In this document: piece by piece, positions 52,784 to 61,651 of the stretch
Layout of the letters: every line of letters begins with the position of its first letter
How positions within the stretch are numbered: position 1 is the stretch's first letter
DNA from: Cloacibacterium normanense
GTDB lineage: Bacteria > Bacteroidota > Bacteroidia > Flavobacteriales > Weeksellaceae
Length of the DNA stretch: 64,000 nucleotides
Direction of reading: 5' to 3'
Assembly: GCF_003860565.1 (NCBI RefSeq)
Contig: NZ_CP034157.1
Coordinates: 1,674,001-1,738,000, forward strand
Notes under the pieces: model-generated
Database searches by the model: none
Told to the model about the DNA's origin: nothing
The model's input: only the letters and a program-made list of their open reading frames with translations
Program-made: the position numbers and the translations under genes

Positions 52784-53800
52784 ATGTCTGAACAAACTTT
52801 TCAAACTTTAGGTGAATTTATCATTGACAAACAAGACGATTTTAAATATTCCACAGGGGAACTCTCTAGACTTTTGAGCGCCATTAGACTGGCTTCTAAA
52901 GTAGTGAATAGAGAAGTAAACAAGGCGGGAATCGCAGAAATCATCGGTCATGCTGGAAACCAGAATGTACAAGGTGAAGACCAACAAAAACTAGATGTTT
53001 TAGCCAATAATCTTTTTATAGAAGCACTTTCTCAGCGCGAAGTAGTCTGCGGAATTGCCTCTGAAGAAAGTGATGATTTTATAGAAATTAAAGCGACAAG
53101 TAACGCTCACCTTAATAAATATGTGGTTTTAATTGATCCACTAGATGGTTCATCTAATATTGATGTAAATGTTTCAGTAGGAACCATTTTCTCTATCTAC
53201 AGACGCGTTACGGAGCCTGGAACACCTGTTCAACTGAAAGATTTTTTACAAAAAGGCGTAAAACAAGTAGCAGCTGGTTATGTAGTTTACGGAAGTTCTA
53301 CCATGATTGTTTACACCACAGGAAATGGCGTAAATGGATTTACTTTAGACCCATCTATTGGTACATATTATCTTTCTCACCCGAATATGAAATTCCCAAC
53401 TACGGGAAAAATTTATTCCATTAACGAAGGAAATTACATTAAATTTCCTCAAGGTGTGAAAGATTACATTAAATATTGTCAGTTAGAAGAAGGAGACAGA
53501 CCTTATACTTCTCGATATATTGGTTCATTGGTTTCAGATTTTCACAGAAATATGATTAAAGGTGGGATTTACATCTATCCTTCTACGTCACAATCTCCAA
53601 AAGGAAAACTGAGATTGTTATACGAATGCAATCCAATGGCATTATTGGCAGAACAAGCTGGCGGAAAAGCGAGTGATGGCTACAGAAGAATTCTAGAAAT
53701 AGAACCTACTGAATTGCACCAAAGAGTACCTTTCTTCTGCGGAAGTGCTGCAATGGTAACCAAAGCCGAAGAATTTATGGCAAAAGCTTTAAAACCTTAG
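52784..53800 (+). CDS. fbp: Fructose-1,6-bisphosphatase, class 1
   Basis: The 338-residue gluconeogenic enzyme has the metal-site motif [24 protein letters not shown] before it, and [40 protein letters not shown] near the C-terminus. I chose ATG 52784 ([12 protein letters not shown]), because the longer open frame to 52526 lies over the aspartokinase start. Confidence 0.96.
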   Translation: MSEQTFQTLGEFIIDKQDDFKYSTGELSRLLSAIRLASKVVNREVNKAGIAEIIGHAGNQNVQGEDQQKLDVLANNLFIEALSQREVVCGIASEESDDFIEIKATSNAHLNKYVVLIDPLDGSSNIDVNVSVGTIFSIYRRVTEPGTPVQLKDFLQKGVKQVAAGYVVYGSSTMIVYTTGNGVNGFTLDPSIGTYYLSHPNMKFPTTGKIYSINEGNYIKFPQGVKDYIKYCQLEEGDRPYTSRYIGSLVSDFHRNMIKGGIYIYPSTSQSPKGKLRLLYECNPMALLAEQAGGKASDGYRRILEIEPTELHQRVPFFCGSAAMVTKAEEFMAKALKP

Positions 53801-53824
53801 AAATTTATAAAATTGCTGATTATA

Positions 53825-53861
53825 AAATCGTAAAGTCTCTCTTGATTTTACGATTTTTTTA
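53825..53861 (+). terminator. Terminator of fbp
   Basis: AAATCGTAAA pairs with TTTACGATTT across an 11- to 12-nt loop and is followed by a T-tract, 25 bp after the fbp stop. Confidence 0.78.
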
Positions 53862-53885
53862 TTATTTTTATATCAAAATATTATC

Positions 53886-54107
53886 ATGATTCTCACTTTT
53901 TTGTCCTTGTCTATTCTGCACTTGGTTTTCGTTTTGTTCATTATTCTTTTACCTTCTGTTTTATGGATTTTTGCCCTTATTGACATTTTAAAAAGCAACT
54001 TTAAGGATTCTACTAATAAAATTATTTGGGTTTTAATTGTACTTTTGTTGCCCGTTTTAGGCTCTATTCTGTATTTTATTTTTGGAGGCCAACAAAAAAC
54101 AAATTAA
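53886..54107 (+). CDS. Small PLD-nuclease-N-type membrane protein
   Basis: The 73-residue protein has two membrane helices (about 5-35 and 48-66) and the PLDc_N pattern SVLWIFALIDILKSNF, NKIIWVLIVLLLPVLGSILYFIFG. The Trp-Val-Leu and Pro-Val-Leu-Gly residues are typical. Function unknown. It directly precedes menC (stop followed at once by ATG). Confidence 0.8.
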   Translation: MILTFLSLSILHLVFVLFIILLPSVLWIFALIDILKSNFKDSTNKIIWVLIVLLLPVLGSILYFIFGGQQKTN

Positions 54108-55172
54108 ATGAACGCTCAATTTACCAGACACGAACTCATCTTTAAACAAGCGAGTGGAACTTCTAGAGGAGTTCTTACTACTAAGGAAACTTATCTTTTA
54201 GAAATTTCTGAAAATAACAAAAAAGGAATTGGCGAATGTGCCATTTTCAGAGGATTGAGCTATGATGACGTTCCTGATTATGAAGAAAAACTCACTTGGC
54301 TTTGCAAAAACATATATTTAGATTTTGAAGTTTTAAAAAAAGAACTGCTGCATTATCCTTCTATTATTTTTGGGTTAGAACAAGCGCTTCTTAACCTTCT
54401 GCATGGCGAAGATTTGTATTTTCCGAGTGATTTTACTGATGGTAAAGATTCTATAAAAATCAATGGACTCATCTGGATGGGAAATGCAGATTTTATGCAA
54501 TCTCAAATTGAAGAAAAATTAGCCAAAGGTTTTGACTGTATTAAATTAAAAATAGGGGTAGATTGGAAATCTGAAAAAGAAATCATCAAAAAACTCAGAG
54601 AAAAATTCCCAAAAGAACAATTGGAACTCAGAGTAGATGCTAATGGCGCTTTTTCTTATGAAGAAGCTACAATTGTTTTACAAGAATTAGCAGATTTAGG
54701 AATTCATTCGATTGAACAACCGATAAAGAAGAACCAAGTAAAAAGTAAAAAGAGCCAAGAAACTGATGAAATAAATTCAACGGATTGCTGTGCTCCTTGG
54801 AATGACATGGCGAAATTATGCGCAGAAACACCTACTCCTATTGCTTTAGATGAGGAACTTATCGGCGTAATCGATTTTGAAGATAAAAAGAAACTTTTAG
54901 AAACCATTAAACCACAATACATTATTCTAAAACCAGCTTTAGTGGGCGGATTTTCGGGTTCTGATGAATGGATTGCCATTGCAGAAAGTTTAGGAATCAA
55001 CTGGTGGATTACTTCTGCTTTAGAAAGCAATATTGGCTTGAATGCGATTTGCCAGTACACTTACACCAAGAAAAATCCTTTACCTCAAGGATTGGGAACT
55101 GGAGCACTTTTCACGAATAATTTTGAAACTCATCTGCAATTAGAAGGCGACCAAATGTGGCATAAAAAATAA
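54108..55172 (+). CDS. menC: o-Succinylbenzoate synthase-like enolase-superfamily enzyme
   Basis: The 354-residue protein has the enolase-superfamily sites: KLKIGVD (K-x-K), LRVDANGAF (metal Asp), SIEQPI (metal Glu), LDEELIG (metal Asp) and ILKPALVGG (second Lys). It fits MenC, which dehydrates SHCHC in menaquinone synthesis. A low-complexity Lys/Ser insert (KKNQVKSKKSQETDEIN) lies at about 206-222. A dipeptide epimerase is the main alternative; other men genes are not in view. Confidence 0.85.
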   Translation: MNAQFTRHELIFKQASGTSRGVLTTKETYLLEISENNKKGIGECAIFRGLSYDDVPDYEEKLTWLCKNIYLDFEVLKKELLHYPSIIFGLEQALLNLLHGEDLYFPSDFTDGKDSIKINGLIWMGNADFMQSQIEEKLAKGFDCIKLKIGVDWKSEKEIIKKLREKFPKEQLELRVDANGAFSYEEATIVLQELADLGIHSIEQPIKKNQVKSKKSQETDEINSTDCCAPWNDMAKLCAETPTPIALDEELIGVIDFEDKKKLLETIKPQYIILKPALVGGFSGSDEWIAIAESLGINWWITSALESNIGLNAICQYTYTKKNPLPQGLGTGALFTNNFETHLQLEGDQMWHKK

Positions 55173-55197
55173 AACCTTGAAATAATTTTCAAGGTTT
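55172..55197 (+). terminator. Hairpin after menC
   Basis: AAACCTTGAAA-TAAT-TTTCAAGGTTT is a perfect 11-bp stem overlapping the stop codon; the T-tract after it is short, so efficiency is uncertain. Confidence 0.55.
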
Positions 55198-55304
55198 CTA
55201 CATAGTAGTTTTAATAGTCATGGAAAGATTAAACCGTATCTATAAAAAGTTCATCTATCCATTTTTTAATGATTAATAGTAATTTCCTCTTAGCGTTTTT
55301 CATT

Positions 55305-56155
55305 TTAGTCAGGACTGCCTTCTTTCTGTAATTTTTTATTATCTCTTAAATATTTTATCAATTTATCTACGATTTGTTTAGAATCATCTGAATATTCATT
55401 TTTAAGCCTTTGAAATTTATCTGCTTTCACTTTTGAAGCGCTGGTTTCTTGAACACTTACAAAAACTTCTAACAAAACAAAATCATCTGGAATAACGAAT
55501 AAATCGGTAATGTATTTATAGTCATTATTCTCATCCAAAACATTAAATTGCTCTGCATTTCCTATTTCCACGAGGGGCACTTTTACATTATGGAAAGCGA
55601 AGATTTCTTTTTTTTTCCTCCAGATTGATAAGCAATATTAATTTTGATTTCGTAATTATTAAAATTGGTTTTTTCCCAGACTTTAGCACCACTTGCATTG
55701 CATTCTATATGGTGAAGTTGATACACCAATGCATTTCCTTTTACGATTTCAGGAATAAATTGTGCGGAGAATGCTGTTAATCTTTCCTTTTGATTTTTGG
55801 TAACAATTTCTCTTTTTACTTTAAAAGCAGGAATTCTTTGGTCAAAAAGGTAGGTTCTTTTTGCAGAAAAGGAATCGGTATATTTAAGCACATCTCTATC
55901 AATTTGATTTTTAATGATTTTGTAGCTTAAATTCACAAAAGTATTAAGATTGGTATCGAAAAAGCGAAGAAAGCTAGGACCAATGCTTTTTTCGGCATTC
56001 AATTCTTCGTATTTATTTACGGGAGGTTTTTCAAAAATCACAAGGGATTCTTCGCCTACAGTGGGAATGGATGAAGCGTCTTTTTTATAAAAAAAATCTT
56101 GTGCAAAACTGATTTGTACAACAAAAATTAAAAAAAGAAAATAGAATTTTTTCAT
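55305..56155 (-). pseudogene. Secreted hypothetical protein, frameshifted at an A9 run
   Basis: ATG 56155 begins a signal peptide (FYFLFLIFVVQISFAQDFF) and about 165 further residues, ending by frameshift in GGKKKKSSLSIM at 55583. With one more A in the run at 55608-55616 (minus strand A9), the frame would read GGKKKEIFAFHNVKVPLVEIG and continue through 55580-55305, giving about 283 residues. The family is not recognised; length and content suggest a GLPGLI-like or similar Bacteroidota periplasmic protein. The run could be a phase-variable tract or a sequencing error. Confidence 0.75.
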
Positions 56156-56235
56156 TTTTATTGTTTTACTATTCAAAGTTAGTATTATTGCTTGTAGCTT
56201 TTTTTTTATTGACCGTGATAATTGTCATAAAACCC

Positions 56236-56264
56236 AAAAAAAGCTTCTGCCAGAGACAGAAGCT
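56236..56264 (-). terminator. Second terminator downstream of the two-component operon
   Basis: On the minus strand AGCTTCTG-TCTCTGG-CAGAAGCT is a perfect 8-bp stem with seven T residues. About 90 bp separate it from the first terminator; that gap holds no clear gene. Confidence 0.8.
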
Positions 56265-56354
56265 AAAATGAATTCTTTGCTATACAATAGTGTTAATTAA
56301 AAATACAGAAATAAGAATTCGTAATTATTATTACAAAAATCATGCTAAACACAT

Positions 56355-56380
56355 AAAAAAACGCCTTATTGCTAAGACGT
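56355..56380 (-). terminator. First terminator, ending the putative small RNA
   Basis: On the minus strand ACGTCTTA-GCAA-TAAGGCGT (one G-T wobble) is followed by seven T residues. Confidence 0.82.
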
Positions 56381-56435
56381 TTGGTTGTTAGTTTTTTGCA
56401 TTTGTGTTTCTAGAATGTTTTCATGATTGTTTTTA
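56355..56435 (-). ncRNA. Candidate ~80-nt small RNA under the two-component operator
   Basis: A full promoter (56442-56472) would start transcription at about 56435, and the terminator at 56355-56380 would end it. Only tiny frames exist within (MKTF and MQKTNNQTS), so the product is either an untranslated RNA or a leader peptide. Readthrough to the second terminator would give about 200 nt. The sequence resembles no RNA family known to me. Confidence 0.5.
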
Positions 56436-56441
56436 CCGTGA

Positions 56442-56489
56442 CAAAAGTAGTGAACCATGCAAAACGAGTCAATTACACTTTTGTGTAAT
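56442..56489 (-). promoter_or_regulatory. Promoter with palindromic operator downstream of the histidine kinase gene
   Basis: On the minus strand TTACACAAAAGTGTAA (complement of 56473-56488) is followed directly by TTG (56472-56470), 20 bp, and TACTTTTG (56449-56442). The same arrangement occurs before the response regulator gene. It lies directly after the kinase stop codon and points to the terminators, not to a protein gene. Confidence 0.7.
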
Positions 56490-56490
56490 A

Positions 56491-57282
56491 TCACAATTTT
56501 ATTTCAAAGACTAAATGCAGTCCTTTTTCACTTGGTTTTATGACAAAAAGACCACACAAATTCTGAATTCTGCGCCGCATATTATTAAGACCATTTCCTG
56601 AAGTTAAACTCTCTTCTAATCCTACTCCATCGTCTATAATTTCCATGGTAAAAAGATGATCTTTCAGTGTAAAAAGAATATCTACATTTTGAGCTTTACT
56701 GTGTTTATAGACATTATTTAGGGCTTCTTTAGCACAGAGGAAGAAATTTCTTCTGATTTCTGCATTCAATTTAGTATCAGGAAGTTCTACTTTTCTGGTA
56801 ATATTGATTTTAACATCTGTTTTCTTGAAAAAACTCTCGGCATATAGCGATACATATTGCATAAAATTCCCCAAGTTGTCATTACTAGAGTTAAGGCTCC
56901 AAAGCATTTCTCGCATCGAGAGATTCATTTCTTCTGAAGTCTTAAGTAAATCATCTATATCTTCTTTGAGATGCTGTTCTCCCACTTTTTGTTTTAAAAA
57001 TTCTGCTTGAAGTTTCAATGCTGAAATTCCCGCACCCAAATCATCATGCATATCGTGAGAAATTCTCTCTCTTTCTTCTTGAATTTTTTTCTGAATTTCT
57101 AATTCTTTTTCTAGAATTACGTTACGATGCTCTATTTCCTGAAGCAGTTTTTCATTAATGAATACTGCTTGTTTTTTTTTGTACACCATCACTACCAAAA
57201 TAATAAACCCTACAAACATTAATAGAATAATGATTGCAAAAATAAGTACCAATAATACTGGGTCTGGTAGAATTTGAGCCAA
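56491..57282 (-). CDS. Sensor histidine kinase, NarL/HisKA_3 type
   Basis: The 263-residue protein has one N-terminal TM helix (about 10-33), a short coiled coil (NVILEKELEIQKKIQEERER), the HisKA_3 phospho-acceptor motif ISHDMHDDLGAGISALK (His at about 77), and an HATPase with N-box KEALNNVYKHSKA and DDGVG, GNGLNNMRRR. It has no sensor domain of its own, so input probably comes from the membrane and lipoproteins encoded beside it. Its partner is the regulator at the other end of the operon. Confidence 0.92.
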   Translation of the reverse strand: MAQILPDPVLLVLIFAIIILLMFVGFIILVVMVYKKKQAVFINEKLLQEIEHRNVILEKELEIQKKIQEERERISHDMHDDLGAGISALKLQAEFLKQKVGEQHLKEDIDDLLKTSEEMNLSMREMLWSLNSSNDNLGNFMQYVSLYAESFFKKTDVKINITRKVELPDTKLNAEIRRNFFLCAKEALNNVYKHSKAQNVDILFTLKDHLFTMEIIDDGVGLEESLTSGNGLNNMRRRIQNLCGLFVIKPSEKGLHLVFEIKL

Positions 57283-57285
57283 AAT

Positions 57286-57981
57286 TTATTTTTTAAAAGA
57301 GTTAAACGTACGTAAAACATTATAATCTACACATCTTAAACCTTTTATAAAAAAGGAATACATCATGATATTACAAATACTAAATAAAAAATTAATCACA
57401 TTAAAAATATCTTGATTATAATTATATAACCATGTTCCAAGATACATTCTGAACAAAGCAAAAATACTCCAAAAAAGTAGAGCAAAACTTACCCAAAATG
57501 ATTGTTTTACTGTGATATTCTGCTCATCTACAAATCTAATAATGTATAAAAACCACTGTAAACTCGCTAATAAGAAAAACAGAATCATCATGAGAAATAC
57601 ATTATTATTGAATTTTGGAAAACCAATAGAAAATTGGAAATATAATGACATTCCTACAGAAATAGCCGCAATAGCATTTAAAAAATAATGGTCCTTCTTT
57701 GTTTTATAATCTTGGATATAAAAATATCTGAAATACAGTATGGAAAATATGATAAATGGGAAAAACAAATAAGTCTGATGAATCTTAAAAGCTTTTCTTA
57801 TAAATACAAGCCCTAAAACATCTACAATAAATACCGCCACTAAATAGAGGAAAAAATATTTTTGTTTGGCAGTATATCCTTTTTTCACCCATAAATAAAT
57901 AGAGTATATCATTGCTATGGCCACAACAATGTCATACGTATAATCTAAAATTTTATCTATCAATATCAACATTATGGGCAA
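57286..57981 (-). CDS. Polytopic membrane protein of the two-component operon
   Basis: The 231-residue protein has about seven TM helices (first around 13-31, FLYLVAVFIVDVLGLVFI and QFSIGFPKFNNNVFLMMILF among them) and no recognisable domain. It overlaps the lipoprotein gene by 10 nt and ends 3 nt before the kinase gene. A sensory or signal-relaying role with the kinase is suggested by position only. Confidence 0.75.
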   Translation of the reverse strand: MPIMLILIDKILDYTYDIVVAIAMIYSIYLWVKKGYTAKQKYFFLYLVAVFIVDVLGLVFIRKAFKIHQTYLFFPFIIFSILYFRYFYIQDYKTKKDHYFLNAIAAISVGMSLYFQFSIGFPKFNNNVFLMMILFFLLASLQWFLYIIRFVDEQNITVKQSFWVSFALLFWSIFALFRMYLGTWLYNYNQDIFNVINFLFSICNIMMYSFFIKGLRCVDYNVLRTFNSFKK

Positions 57982-58793
57982 TCATTAGGACAAAAAGTAT
58001 TCAAATCAAAACCAGACAAACTTTCTACATCACTCCCTTGAGCGTTTTGACAGTCTGTAATAAAAGTCATTTGACCAACACTTTCATCATTATACAATTT
58101 TAATTTTTTTCTCAAAATATTAGCTTCGGTTGAGGTGAGCAAGGTTTCATAATTTACCCACTGTGCAAGTGTAATTTTAAAATTTTTGACATTTGCCTTA
58201 GCTGTTACTTTATTTTTGTAAGCTAACAATTCATCTTTGGTAATTTTTACTCTTAGCGTATTTCCTTGAGCACCTTGTACTACTGCATCTATTTGAGATT
58301 TAATGTTTTGGATATAATCATTTTCCATGATTTGGTAATCCGCCTCAGAAACTTCCACTATGTTATTTACATCTAGCATCGCATAAGCTTTATTCCCCAC
58401 ATTATTACCAGATTTATCCATATAATAATACAACAAATAAAGGGAACCATCAAATTTAGTTAATTCTTGGTATTTATTCGGGAACTTCACCTTATTAAAT
58501 TGAACAAAACTAAATGCTACTCTGTCTGCATTCACAGGAATTTGATCAATCATTTTTAAATAATTTTCTTTGCTTACTTTAAATGATTTTACATTTTTAG
58601 GATTCAGTTTTTTAAGAATTTTATACGTTACCGTATCAAAACTGTGTCTCATTGCAGAGTCTAATTTTGGGGGCATTGGAATATGCGAAAGCAATAGGTC
58701 ATCTTTAGATAATTTTTTCTGGTCTCCACATGAAAATAATAGAAAAAACATCATACAGTAACCTAAAAAATAGAGAGTAGATTTTTTTTTCAT
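57972..58793 (-). CDS. Lipoprotein of the two-component operon
   Basis: The 273-residue protein has a lipobox (FFLLFSC, Cys22) and no known domain. It has an HIPMPPKLD segment near the N-terminus and a Cys-containing C-terminus (FITDCQNAQGSDVES, NTFCPNDCP). It starts 17 nt after the response regulator gene and overlaps the membrane protein gene. It may be the periplasmic sensor component; that is inference. Confidence 0.78.
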   Translation of the reverse strand: MKKKSTLYFLGYCMMFFLLFSCGDQKKLSKDDLLLSHIPMPPKLDSAMRHSFDTVTYKILKKLNPKNVKSFKVSKENYLKMIDQIPVNADRVAFSFVQFNKVKFPNKYQELTKFDGSLYLLYYYMDKSGNNVGNKAYAMLDVNNIVEVSEADYQIMENDYIQNIKSQIDAVVQGAQGNTLRVKITKDELLAYKNKVTAKANVKNFKITLAQWVNYETLLTSTEANILRKKLKLYNDESVGQMTFITDCQNAQGSDVESLSGFDLNTFCPNDCP

Positions 58794-58810
58794 AGTTCGA
58801 TTTTAGATTT

Positions 58811-59443
58811 TTATGCTTGATTTTTAAGAAGGTTTATTGCTTCTACTTTATTATTTACATGCAGTTTTTTATAGATATTTCCTACATGTTTTTTTACCGT
58901 ATCTAGTGTAACTTCTTTTATATCTGCTATTTCCTTGTAAAGATGACCCTTTGCAAGAAGATCTAGAATGTCATGCTCTGTTTTAGAAAGCTCGTTTAGG
59001 TGGTTGTTAAAATTAGTTTTTTCTTCTCTAAAATATTGTAAAACTCTTTTAGCTACCCCGAAACTCATCGGCGCACCTCCTTGGTAAACATCTTTAATGG
59101 AAGTGATGATTTTATCCATACTTTCTCCTTTAATCAGATAACCAGTTGCGCCAACTTTCAAGGCCTCATAAATATGCAAGTCATCTTCAAAACTCGTACA
59201 CATCATAAATCGTGTATTAGGCATTGTATCTAAAATCTGCGCGATGACTTCTATCCCGCTCATATCAGGAAGTTTAATATCCATTAAAACCACATCAGGA
59301 TAAATCTCTTGTAAGGAAACAAGAGCTGCTTTACCAGAATAAAATTGACCTACACAATGCAAACCTGCATCATAATCAATAATTTTTTTGAGCGCATTGT
59401 TATAATGCTTCTCGTCTTCTACGATAGCTACTGAGATTGACAT
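58811..59443 (-). CDS. Response regulator, NarL/LuxR family
   Basis: The 210-residue protein has a receiver domain (phospho-acceptor Asp in VVLMDIKLPDMSG, Thr in MMCTSFED, Lys in YLIKGES) and a C-terminal LuxR helix-turn-helix (LSKTEHDILDLLAKGHLYKE, DTVKKHVGNIYKKLHV). It opens the four-gene operon. The palindrome upstream suggests it controls its own promoter. Confidence 0.94.
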   Translation of the reverse strand: MSISVAIVEDEKHYNNALKKIIDYDAGLHCVGQFYSGKAALVSLQEIYPDVVLMDIKLPDMSGIEVIAQILDTMPNTRFMMCTSFEDDLHIYEALKVGATGYLIKGESMDKIITSIKDVYQGGAPMSFGVAKRVLQYFREEKTNFNNHLNELSKTEHDILDLLAKGHLYKEIADIKEVTLDTVKKHVGNIYKKLHVNNKVEAINLLKNQA

Positions 59444-59467
59444 AATATTTTCATCGTTTGTTCATTA

Positions 59468-59514
59468 CAAATTTCAATAGAAATATTGTAACAACCAATT
59501 ACACTTTTGTGTAA
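59468..59514 (-). promoter_or_regulatory. Promoter with palindromic operator before the response regulator
   Basis: On the minus strand TTACACAAAAGTGTAA (complement of 59499-59514) is followed at once by TTG (59498-59496), 20 bp, and GAAATTTG (59475-59468), one base off TAnnTTTG. CAATTACACTTTTGTGTAA is identical over 19 nt at 56470-56488, with the same spacing to the promoter boxes. Confidence 0.72.
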
Positions 59515-59902
59515 CTAAGTTTGTGTAAATAAAAATAGTCTTTTTTTCAATACAAAATAAAAATAAATCACATTTTTTAAAAATGTGATTTATTGTTTAG
59601 AAATTAACAGCAATATTTGGTTTATATTAAATTATTAACAAACACTGTTTTCACATTTTTTTTAACCTCAAATCATAAACGATAACAGACCGGTTAATTG
59701 TTAATTTACTTCCACTTGTAAAAATTCCTGTTCTTAATTTTATTTTTTTCACAAACCAATGTTTCAATTTTTTTATTCAACTAAAAATAGTTTTCTAAAT
59801 ATGACAATAACAATTAAAATGTTAAAAATTCTATCATAAAACTATATTCTCATCAACGATTATTAGACTATTTTTTAATTTAAAAAAGAATTTAATTTTT
59901 CT
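59515..59902. other. AT-rich intergenic region before glnS
   Basis: About 390 bp hold only runs of A and T (including AAATGTGATTTATT-type short inverted repeats near 59570-59590) and no supported gene. Confidence 0.6.
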
Positions 59903-59910
59903 TAAATTTG
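59903..59910 (+). promoter_or_regulatory. -7 box of glnS
   Basis: TAAATTTG fits TAnnTTTG and would start transcription about 12 nt before ATG 59930. No good TTG lies upstream at normal spacing. Confidence 0.45.
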
Positions 59911-59929
59911 CAAGATTCAAGAACTGATT

Positions 59930-61603
59930 ATGGAAGAAGAAAAAAAACCGCTCAATTTTATTGAACAAATCATCGAAAATGATTTAGAAAATGGTTTAGA
60001 TAAATCTAAATTGCGTTTTAGATTTCCACCAGAACCTAATGGTTATTTACACGTAGGACATACCAAAGCGATTTGTATAAACTTCGGTTTAGGAGAAAAA
60101 TATGGTGCTCCTGTTAATTTAAGATTTGACGACACTAATCCTGAAAAAGAAGAGCAAGAATTCGTAGATGCCATCAAAGAAGACATTAAATGGCTTGGTT
60201 TCAAATATGACCAAGAGTTATACGCTTCTGATTACTTCCAGCAGTTGTATGATTGGGCTGTAGAAATGATTAAACAAGGAAAAGCCTATGTAGATGAACA
60301 GCCTTCTGAAGTGATTACAGAACAAAGAAAAAATCCTACCGAAGCAGGAATAGAATCTCCATACAGAAATAGACCTATAGAAGAATCTCTAGATTTATTC
60401 GAAAGAATGAAAAACGGAGAGTTCGAAGAAGGTACAATGTCTCTAAGAGCTAAAATAGACATGACTTCGCCGAATATGAACATGCGTGACCCTGTGATGT
60501 ACAGAATTCTGAAAAGACCACACCACAGAACTGGCGAAAAATGGAAAATCTATCCTATGTACGATTGGGCTCATGGTGAATCTGATTATATAGAGCAAAT
60601 TTCACACTCCCTTTGTTCATTAGAATTCGAAAATCACAGACCTCTTTATGATTGGTATTTAGACCAAGTCTATGAAGATGGAAAAGTAAGAAATAAGCAA
60701 AGAGAATTTGCGAGAATGAACGTTACTTACATGGTAACTTCTAAACGTAAATTACAAAGATTAGTAGCAGAAGGCGTAGTAACAGGCTGGGATGATCCTA
60801 GAATGCCTACGATTTCTGGAATGAGAAGATTGGGTTACACTCCGAAAGCCATTAGAGAATTCATTGACAGAGTAGGCGTTGCAAAACGCGAAAACCTCAT
60901 CAATATTCAGTTGCTAGAATTCTGTGTGAGAGAAGACCTCAACAAAGTTTCTACCCGAGTAATGTCTGTGGTAAATCCTGTAAAACTTATCATCGAAAAT
61001 TATCCTGAAGATAAAGAAGAATGGCTAGAAACTGAAAATAATCCTGAAGACGAAAACGCAGGAACTAGAGAAGTGCCTTTCAGCAGAGAACTTTACATCG
61101 AAAGAGAAGATTTCATGGAAGAAGCTCCGAAAAAATTCTTCAGATTAACGATTGGTGGAGAAGTAAGATTAAAATCTGCTTACATTATTAAAGCCAACAG
61201 AGTAGAAAAAGATGAAAATGGCGAAATCACTACTATTTACGCTACTTATGACGAAGAATCTAAATCTGGAAGCGGAACTGAAGCAAGTATGAGAAAAGTA
61301 AAAGGAACGCTTCACTGGGTTTCTGCAAAACATGCTTTACCAATTGAAGTAAGAATTTACGACAGATTATTTACTCACGAACAACCAGATGCAGAAAAGG
61401 AAACAGATTTCATGGAATTCGTGAACAAAGATTCTCTGAAAAAAGTTCAAGGTTTTGCTGAGCCAAGCCTTAAAAATGCAAAAGTGGGAGACCATTATCA
61501 GTTCCAAAGAATTGGTTATTTTACTCCAGATAAAGATTCTACAGCAGAGCAATTAATCTTCAACAGAACGGTTACGCTGAAAGACAGTTTTAAAATTGAT
61601 TAA
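59930..61603 (+). CDS. glnS: Glutamine--tRNA ligase
   Basis: The 557-residue class I synthetase charges tRNA-Gln. The HIGH-type motif is PPEPNGYLHVGHTKAI at about 32-47, with NLRFDDTNPEKE after it and the KMSKS-type motif MVTSKRKLQRLV at about 268. The anticodon-binding beta-barrels (from about 340, VPFSRELYIEREDF) mark the GlnRS rather than the GluRS form. Length is normal. Confidence 0.96.
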   Translation: MEEEKKPLNFIEQIIENDLENGLDKSKLRFRFPPEPNGYLHVGHTKAICINFGLGEKYGAPVNLRFDDTNPEKEEQEFVDAIKEDIKWLGFKYDQELYASDYFQQLYDWAVEMIKQGKAYVDEQPSEVITEQRKNPTEAGIESPYRNRPIEESLDLFERMKNGEFEEGTMSLRAKIDMTSPNMNMRDPVMYRILKRPHHRTGEKWKIYPMYDWAHGESDYIEQISHSLCSLEFENHRPLYDWYLDQVYEDGKVRNKQREFARMNVTYMVTSKRKLQRLVAEGVVTGWDDPRMPTISGMRRLGYTPKAIREFIDRVGVAKRENLINIQLLEFCVREDLNKVSTRVMSVVNPVKLIIENYPEDKEEWLETENNPEDENAGTREVPFSRELYIEREDFMEEAPKKFFRLTIGGEVRLKSAYIIKANRVEKDENGEITTIYATYDEESKSGSGTEASMRKVKGTLHWVSAKHALPIEVRIYDRLFTHEQPDAEKETDFMEFVNKDSLKKVQGFAEPSLKNAKVGDHYQFQRIGYFTPDKDSTAEQLIFNRTVTLKDSFKID

Positions 61604-61620
61604 AATTTCAAGTTATAAAG

Positions 61621-61651
61621 AAAAAAGCTTCACGATGGTGAAGCTTTTTTT
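61621..61651. terminator. Bidirectional terminator between glnS and the T9SS protein gene
   Basis: AAAAAAGCTTCAC-GATG-GTGAAGCTTTTTTT is a perfect stem with A and T tracts on either side; both genes converge here. Confidence 0.85.

Noticed and set aside
59560-59600. Terminator for a gene upstream of the response regulator
   Set aside because: The short AAATGTGATT-type inverted repeat has no adjacent gene that would need it; chance in AT-rich DNA is likely.
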